This document shows, piece after piece, positions 57,816-64,000 of a DNA stretch of 64,000 nucleotides. The stretch is from Eonycteris spelaea. Lineage: Eukaryota; Chordata; Mammalia; Chiroptera; Pteropodidae. A program made the position numbers and the translations under genes. The notes beneath the pieces were generated by a model, which made no database searches, was not told where the DNA came from, and saw nothing but the letters and a program-made list of their open reading frames with translations. The stretch is taken from NCBI GenBank assembly GCA_003508835.1, contig PUFA01000144.1:3906001-3970000 (forward strand). The letters run 5' to 3'. Within the stretch, counting starts at the first letter, position 1. Each line of letters opens with the position of its first letter.

Positions 57816-58520
57816 CTGAATTAATACTGTCAACAAGAGGTTGGGCTGGAATATGAACCTAGATGCTCTTATTTTGCATATATAAAGAGAAAGCTTGGGA
57901 AATGACAAATCCAGACACAGACTGAACATCCTCATACATGAATGGTAGAGAGGTCCAGATTCGATGAAAGAGATAAGTATTAGGCTACCGAGACCTGCTA
58001 GTGTTTAAAATCCAGCTTCTCTGCCAAGATTTTGTGCTCCAATATCCAAAATTAAATATATGACATACAAACACAAATGGAGATGTAAGTTGAAATCCAT
58101 GTAAAGCAGAAATAACCAGAGGTCATTGTCGATTTTTAAGAGGAAGAAATATTTTTTTCACATCTCCTAAATTCCTAATAACCTCCCCCTTAAAGGTTTA
58201 GAAGCTTGTCAGTAGGCAGTTGCCCAGCAACATCACTCCTACTAGATAATGCTGCCTCAAGCAGTAGGTACCATTTCTAGTAAACAGTAGAGCTAATTGA
58301 TTTCCTACAAAAGCATCAAGCTAAGAATTAGAGAATCATTACTTCTGTATCACACCTTTTAGGACAACCACAGAAATTTGACAGACAACTACCAAGTAGC
58401 AAAACTTAATTTCTCATACTAAATAAAAGGGCATCTCCAAATCTAACCAATTCACAAACTGTAGACAAAGGTTTGAGTGGTCTGCAAAAGACCTTCTGAG
58501 AGTTGCTAAATATTTATTAA
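57816..58520. other. Intron sequence without recognised features
   Basis: Nothing recognised. Confidence 0.5.
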
Positions 58521-58524
58521 CTCC

Positions 58525-58556
58525 TGTTGCTGCTGCTGCTAATGATGATGATAATG
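58525..58556. repeat. (TGC)n(ATG)n short trinucleotide tract
   Basis: Four TGC-type units run into three ATG/GAT units. Confidence 0.85.
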
Positions 58557-58564
58557 AAAACAAC

Positions 58565-58810
58565 AGGAAAAGCTACTACTTATTGCATATTCAGTGATTT
58601 GTCAAGCCATGAGAGAAACCTTTTCATGCATTATCTTATTTAATTGCAACTCCATCCCTGTAACATTATGCACTACCATTATTTGTATTTCATAAATGGG
58701 GCCAGCTATGAGAGGTTAAATAATATACACATAGTCACACTAAAAGTAGTGGTGATGTGAATCTATCTAGTTGAACTGATCTAAAGCCTATTCTTATTGA
58801 CTACACTATA
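58565..58810 (-). mobile_element. MIR SINE
   Basis: GCATTATCTTATTTAATTGCAAC, CACTACCATTATTTGTATTTC, GAGAGGTTAAATAATATACAC and AAAGCCTATTCTTATTGACTAC: reverse MIR, near full length. Confidence 0.78.
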
Positions 58811-58814
58811 CGAG

Positions 58815-60039
58815 CTGAATATCTCAGGCTCATGGTAATGCATAGAATTCGCTATGTATTTGGGATCTAAGAAAGTGGCAGCCCAGGCCTTAGAGTCAAA
58901 TACTCAAGGTTCACTCACATTCTATCATGTCCAGAGTTTGATTTCTTTCAAGACCTATGCAGTTCTTCCAAGGACTCACACAATAGGGAAAATACCTCAC
59001 GCACACACCACTGGGTAGAAGGATGTAAGTATTAATTATCTTGTCATTTGGGGCTGCTTTTATACGCCTCTGTATAGTTACTTGAATCTTATGTATCATT
59101 TCTTTAAGATTTTTTATAGACCACTGAGCATCTAAAGGGAAAGAAATGAGGGGGATGGTGTAGCAAAAGACGTAGAATAGAATTCTTTCTTTTAAAGTAA
59201 AATTAATGTCCATGGAAAGTTTCTTGACAGACAAATTACTGCCAATCAGAAATTAAACATTAAATTCTAAATCGATGGAACTTAGTGGCTCCACAATATA
59301 TTAGAAAAAATTTCAGTTGGTAATAAGTTTATTGAAGGCATTGTTATGCCTTACAAATGTTAGCTTCAAGCTGATCCTGAGTCTGAAGATTATTACAAAT
59401 GTTAAATGGCTTTTTAGAGAAGATACTAGCTCTCTGAAACTCCTTTTGCAAGGTTAACAAATTCTATTATGTTTCCACCTTTTCATTAAATGATCTTTCT
59501 ACCTCTTAGTCTTAACTGAAAGCTGGCTCTCTGCTGAGGATACTAATTCACCTATAGTTCTCTCAAGTAGAAGCTGCTCATTCTTCTATATAAAATGTAC
59601 TTCAGAATCAGGCAATAAGATGGGCATTTTCCTTACTCATTAGTGCTTCTCCTAGGCCATCACTCCTCCTCCCCAAGACTCATGTATTTAGCTTTATTAC
59701 CACCCATCTCTCTTTAACTTTTAGCTCTATCAAAAATGCAGTAATGCAGTCATTCCCAATCATTCATCAGACTGTGGTTTAACCAATGATATTTGTTGGT
59801 TGCCTACTCCAAAGTCCCTTCCTACCTCTTCTTTATGTCTGAATGAGGTTCTTCTCCTTCATCAAAACTCAGAAAAAACTCAACATCAAGAATCAATATT
59901 GATTGGTCTAGTCAATCATTATGTTTTCATTTTCCTGGTAAATAATTGGTTAAGACAGAGGCATGTAAAACAATTCGAGCTAACTAGATGCAAAGAATCT
60001 GATGGATGACTTCTTGAAACAGTTCTGTGGCTGCTGGAT
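58815..60039. other. Intron sequence without recognised features
   Basis: The 107-codon minus-strand frame at 58911-59234 has no recognised similarity. Confidence 0.5.
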
Positions 60040-60190
60040 ATTATCGTGTCTGAATATAATCCTTGGATTGTACTTATTTCCGAATGATGAGATTATGGTG
60101 GTTTTTATTTTCTTTTTGTACCTTTCAGCTTTCCCCAAAATTTTCCACAAAGAGCAGGTATTACTTCTATAAAAAATAAAATAAAATTTA
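60040..60190 (+). mobile_element. Old L1M-like 3' tail fragment
   Basis: ATTATGGTGGTTTTTATTTTC, CCCCAAAATTTTCCACAAAGAGC and GGTATTACTTCTATAAAAAATAA resemble a common old LINE 3' tail ending in an A-rich stretch. Confidence 0.5.
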
Positions 60191-60209
60191 AATATAATCT
60201 TGAAAAGAT

Positions 60210-60960
60210 GTTTACTTTATTCTATTACTGGTCATGATGGAGTAATAGAGGACTCACATTCCCACTGCATAAAAAAAACACAATATATAAAATTTAAAAA
60301 ACATGGAAAACTGAACAAAGCACCTGAAAGAATGGTTTTAGATATTAGATAACAGTCAATGCAGGACTGTGATCCATAAAAGATAGAGAACAAACCAGGT
60401 GAGCATGCCTAGAGGCAGGTTTCCAGCTGTGATGCAAAACGGGCAAAGGCAGGGAACCCAAACAAAACGTAGGTATTCTGAGTTGATAAGTCAGAGACTG
60501 CAGTCCAGAATGCTGAGGCACCTACTATTTGCAGGGCCAAGTACCAGAGAAGAAAAGGCTACAAAGGAGGGTACTCAAAAACGACAGAAGGGTGCCACTG
60601 AATATTTGGCAGAGTTCTAGTCTGTACACATACTGAAAAAAACTACCCAAGTCCAGGGAAAAACTACCAGAAATAGAGCTTCCTTTAGACCTGAGCATAC
60701 TTTGTGTTCCCATGAGCCAGAATTGAAAAATCTCTAGATACCTGGGCATGGTGGTAGAGAACCCTTCAAAGGCATTGTTTTAAATTTGGATTTAAATAAG
60801 ACCTAGACAAAAGGCTGCTCTGGACCCACTATAAACGTAAAAGCAAGTTGAAAGGATTCAACCAATTCCAAATAATGGAAATGTGGGTCAAAATAAAACC
60901 CAATACTACTTAAAGAAATACAACAAAATACAGTATCGACAACAGACAATTTAAAATGTC
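60210..60960 (+). mobile_element. L1M 5'-region-like fragment
   Basis: The text has the content and order of an old L1 5' region: ATGGAGTAATAGAGGACTCAC at the start, AACCAGGTGAGCATGCC, and AGGCTGCTCTGGACCCAC-type phrases. By resemblance only. Confidence 0.45.
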
Positions 60961-61299
60961 AGATGTCAGTGTTTCTCCACGTGGTCTCTCCATAAGAGCT
61001 GGGTTAGGCATCTTCACAGCGTGGAGGCCTCGGGGTAGTTGGATTTCTTACACTGCAGTAAGGAGATGGAGGTTGCATTGCTTTTATGACCCAGCAACAG
61101 AAGTCACGAAGGCTACTTTTGCCATGTGCTGTTGGTTGCAATCAAGTCACAAGCTTGCCAGATTCAAAGAAAGGGGAATTAGATGTCATTTCTTAATAAG
61201 GTAGTGTCAAGATTCTAGAAAATAGTTGTGGAAAAGGAGATACTATTGCAGACATCTTTGAACAATGTAGTTACTTACACTGTAGATCTGAGCTGACTC

Positions 61300-62560
61300 C
61301 AGTACCATTTCACCTCATTTAGAAAAACTGCCCTTTATTTCACATGTGTTGTGATGTTGACCTTCTGGTGACAAATTTTATGAACTTCCGTTTATTTGAA
61401 AATGTCTCTCTTTTACCTTTATTTTTGAAGGATATTTTTCACAAGATAAAGAGTTTTAGATTGAATGGCTCCCCAACCCCTTCAGTACTTTAAAGATGTT
61501 CTACTGCCCTCCGGTTTGCACTGCACTGTTTCTGATAGGAAGTTAGCAGTAATTCTTATCATTGCTCTTCAATATGTAATGTCTTTTCTTTTTTTTTCTT
61601 TTTTTTTTTTTTTTTTGCTGTTTTTAAGATTTTTCTTTTGTCATTGTTTATTTTTAGCAATCTGACCATAATGTACCCGGGTATAGCTTTGTGTTTTTCC
61701 TGCTAAAGATTTGTTGAGCTTTTTGAGTTAGTAGATTAACACTTTTTAATCAAGCCTTGAAAAAATTTCAGCGACAGTCATGCATTATGCCCATCTTTTC
61801 CTTTAAATTATTGAGTATATTTATATTCAGGTTGCTAAAGAACCTGTCTGTTATTTTCAACATTTGTGTTATCAGTCAGTCTGTCTGTTTTTTTCCTCGT
61901 TATGGGTCACATTTTCCTGTTTCTTTTCATGTCAAATTATAGCTTTTTGCTGAGAAATTGTGGATACTGTGTGGTTGAGAGTCTAGAATTTGTGTGTGTG
62001 TGCTCCTCCTCAAAGACTGTTACGTTTTGTTTTAGCAGGAAGTTATTTTATTGGCAGATCTCCCTTATCCTGTTAAGTCTTGTTATTAGGCTTTATTAGG
62101 GTAGATCAAGATTAGTATTCACTTAGAGCTTAAGTAGCACTCTTAAGGCCTGACGTTTTGGGCTCTTACTGAATGTACAAGATGTTGGCCTCTCCAGCCT
62201 GACTGGTCAGAATCCCAGTCTCTTAGCACTCTGTAACCTCTGGCACTCTTACTCAGCTCACAGATCCTCAGTGGCTGTTCCCTGCCAAACCTCACAAAGT
62301 TTTACCCTGCACATGGCGACTTAGTTTTTGATCAGACTTAAGGACTCTCCAATGCAGATTTCTGGAGCTACTTCTCTAAACAACTCCCTGTTCTTTAGTA
62401 TCTTGCTGCACAAATTCTAGCCGTCTCACCAGCCTATATGCTAATCTCTTTTTCTGTGTGATACAGTGCTTTGTATTTGGGATCTACTTTCCTCTGCTGC
62501 TGTTTGGATAGTACCCCTAGACAGAAAATGAGAGTGTATGACAAGCTTACCTTGTGTACC
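61300..62560 (-). mobile_element. L1M fragment, antisense (ORF1/5' region)
   Basis: The plus strand reads TACTGCCCTCCGGTTTGCACTG, TTTCTGATAGGAAGTTAGCAG, ATTTTTAGCAATCTGACCATAATG, GAGCTTTTTGAGTTAGTAGA and ACATTTTCCTGTTTCTTTTCATG, which is antisense L1M sequence around ORF1. A long T-run lies at 61583-61616. Decayed. Confidence 0.65.
61583..61616. repeat. T-rich tract inside the L1M fragment
   Basis: Nearly pure T over 34 nt. Confidence 0.9.
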
Positions 62561-63796
62561 TCTCCTTTCTAAAGGATCACGGCCTTGTGTTGTCTGTTAT
62601 CCAATGCACAAAAAGAGTTGCTTCATGCATTTATTCAGTTTTACCACTGTTTATGAAAGAAGAGTGACTTTGATACCTGTTATTCTGTGATGGGTAGAAC
62701 TGGAAGTCTCAATTAATTCATTCATTAAAAATAGCATAGCCAATAAAACTCTAATTTCTAGCCATCAAAGTCAAACAAGGGAAACCAATAAAAATAAAAA
62801 TAAAAAGGTGGGGCAGAAGTGTTAGCAGACTCATAGAATTTTTCACTATTTTTATTTTCTTAGAATCAGAAAAAAATTCCAGGAGTCATATAATTTTGGT
62901 TCATTTTCATTTTTCACTGACAGCACAATGAACACCACAACACTCTTCAATCCTTCCTTCTTCTTTCCTAACCAAAGCTGAATTTTGTGTTCAACTCCAA
63001 GTAAATGATTCATGATGAATCAACTATGCCAATAATAATGCTCCACTATCTCTTTTCCAGATAATCTCCTAACTTCCCTTAGAGTATTCTGACCAATGAG
63101 ACATACGGGAAAGTCTGTTAGCGGTCTCTTGAAAACACTGTTATTTTCTTAGTAAAAGGAATAGATGAGGCTGGCCCCCTTTTCCTGTCTTAAATGTGAG
63201 TCTCTTTTGATTATAATACAGATGAGAAAGAGAAGTCCACACTCTAAGTATGGAAGAGGAAAGGGAACAAAAATGCCTGGTTCCTGGACGACATCACTGA
63301 GCAACTAAATCAATTCAGTAACTCATGCCTATGAGAAAAAAAAAACCAAAAAACTAACTGTTTAAACTACTCTAAGGTTTTCTGTTTCTACCTATAATAG
63401 AAGCATTTCTGAATGATAAATGCACATACCATTTTTTCTTTAGACTAAGAACTGTTTGCAAATAAGATGTAAAAATAGTTGTAAAATATAACATAAAAAG
63501 GAGATGTACTCTTTTGAAGTCTTTGGGCTTCTTTGGTTTTCTTTGGTGTCTATTAAATGCATATCTGCCTATAGCACACCCTAGATTGCAAACTTCCTTG
63601 TGGCCAGGGATCTTCTCTGTTCTACATTTGGACCTAGGCACATTTAGATGCTCAAATTCCTTAATGACAGAAGTCTGCCATCTAGGTATTCTTTGACTTC
63701 ATTAGGAACAAAGATCCCATGGATTCAGAAATTTTTTTTCACAGAAGTGAGTATGCAGGGAAAATAAACAAGCAAAGGAATGGTTCACTGTCTTAC
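62561..63796. other. Intron sequence just downstream (sense) of exon 63797-63938
   Basis: No repeat family recognised. A short A-rich tract lies at 63336-63350. The minus-strand frame at 63372-63641 has no recognised similarity. Confidence 0.5.
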
Positions 63797-63938
63797 GTTC
63801 ACATTCTCTGACATCCAAGTTGAATTGCTGTAAAGCTCCCAAGGTGAGCTGCCTTACTTCAGCTTCCAGCAAAAGTTGCATCAAGGATGTGGCTAAATGC
63901 TTGCAAGCTGACATACATGCGGTCTGAGCCACCTTTCC
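63797..63938 (-). CDS. EXOC6B: EXOC6B coding exon, third from last (Sec15 C-terminal region)
   Basis: This 142-nt exon encodes 47 codons plus one base, beginning GKVAQTACMSACKHLATS and ending FNLDVRECE. It starts in phase 0 after a TTGTATTTCAG acceptor (AG at 63940-63939) and ends in phase 1 before a GTAAGA donor (GT at 63796-63795). The leftover C joins AG of the next exon to make Gln. In human EXOC6B the segment falls at about residues 660-706 of roughly 811. It is an all-helical part of the Sec15 C-terminal domain, the region that binds Rab11-type GTPases in Sec15 proteins. Residues such as KHLATSLMQLLLEAEVRQ match EXOC6B rather than EXOC6, which I recall as having QHLSTSLMQMLLDSELKQ here. 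The frame is intact with no stop or frameshift. Only 62 nt of the upstream intron is in the window. Confidence 0.92.
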
Positions 63939-64000
63939 CTGAAATACAAGAGTGTAAATCATAACATTAATAATTTAAAGTGAAATTCCAACAAAATAAA

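Larger units (their letters stand above)
38178..63796 (-). other. EXOC6B: EXOC6B intron between the two exons (25,619 nt)
   Basis: A GT-AG intron with donor GTAAGA at 63796-63791 and acceptor CCCACAG ending at 38178. It interrupts a codon after its first base (phase 1). It holds L2, MIR, L1M, hAT and Tigger-type fragments, two LTR-like blocks, several microsatellites and some long repeat-free stretches listed separately. No additional exon was recognised in it on either strand. Confidence 0.88.
1..64000 (-). other. EXOC6B: 3' portion of the EXOC6B gene (two exons, otherwise intron)
   Basis: Two minus-strand exons separated by 25.6 kb read in frame into the C-terminal part of Sec15B, so the whole window appears to lie within one transcription unit read from 64000 towards 1. 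Sec15 is the exocyst subunit that links secretory vesicles, through Rab GTPases, to the other exocyst subunits at the plasma membrane. In human, EXOC6B is a very large gene next to CYP26B1, and the big introns here fit that. No promoter, first exon, poly(A) site or last exon was found in the window. The assignment rests on protein similarity recalled from memory. The paralogue EXOC6 is less likely because it differs at several positions of these exons. Confidence 0.88.

Noticed and set aside
63702..63962. 86-codon minus-strand frame taken as a whole gene
   Set aside because: Real coding is limited to 63797-63938 by the splice sites. The flanking codons are intron read-through.
1..64000. CpG island or promoter
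   Set aside because: No stretch combines high GC with frequent CpG; CpG is depleted throughout.
1..64000. CRISPR array, operon, prophage or other prokaryotic system
   Set aside because: Spliced exons, mammalian repeats and CA microsatellites show a nuclear mammalian locus; the only tandem repeats are simple microsatellites.
1..64000. EXOC6 (Sec15A) as the host gene
   Set aside because: At the exon positions where I recall the paralogues differing, the residues match EXOC6B (for example ARSGPVPGFQED instead of ASSEPVPGFQGD).

Overview
The window is vertebrate nuclear DNA from a placental mammal. It is about 60% A+T, dense in old interspersed repeats (L1, L2, MIR, MaLR LTRs, hAT-Charlie and Tigger DNA elements), and has long (CA)n tracts, no operon-like coding and no CpG island. 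I saw no Alu, B1/B2, CAN-SINE, Bov-tA, PRE1 or ERE copy. The youngest-looking L1 (about 1153-3035, minus strand) has a 3' end of the type I associate with laurasiatherians (carnivores, horses, bats, ungulates). A laurasiatherian with few lineage-specific SINEs fits best; a bat is possible but not shown.

The only protein-coding sequence I can support is two exons of one gene on the minus strand, EXOC6B, which encodes Sec15B, a subunit of the vesicle-tethering exocyst complex. Exon 63797-63938 (142 nt) and exon 38104-38177 (74 nt) have good acceptor and donor sites. They join in frame through a glutamine codon split C|AG and read as a continuous stretch of the Sec15 C-terminal region. They correspond to the third- and second-last coding exons. 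The last coding exon (about 79 codons in the human protein, from memory) was not found and should lie beyond base 1. The whole window is therefore inside the 3' part of EXOC6B: 62 nt of the upstream intron (63939-64000), a 25,619-nt intron (38178-63796), and at least 38,103 nt of the next intron.

Layout along the plus strand: 1-3035 L1 pieces and a MER20; 3761-3823 a compound microsatellite; about 5500-5825 an MLT1 LTR; 7230-9140 an antisense L1 split by a MIR; 9225-10525 three MIR copies in one orientation; 11325-12140 a Tigger1 fragment; 14790-15445 an L2; 17590-18007 an MLT1-like LTR plus microsatellite; 20740-23040 two antisense L2 fragments; 24520-27720 several L1 fragments; 28270-33770 mostly unassigned; 33770-34172 an MLT1 LTR; 38015-38177 the 74-nt exon with a G-run cluster just downstream of its donor; 43505-43580 a tRNA-Arg-like relic; 45345-45640 a hAT element; 46790-47440 and 53830-54200 LTR-like blocks; 49140-49835 an L2 interrupted by a Tigger-type element; 60210-62560 L1M fragments; 63797-63938 the upstream exon.

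No new biological system is evident. The most useful observations are the exon pair, candidate splicing and noncoding regulatory sequences around the 74-nt exon and at 50560-50990, a long imperfect hairpin at 18369-18441, a perfect everted nuclear-receptor-type palindrome at 16639-16662, and the tRNA-Arg-like relic. Repeat family names come from memory of consensus sequences, and repeat ends are approximate.
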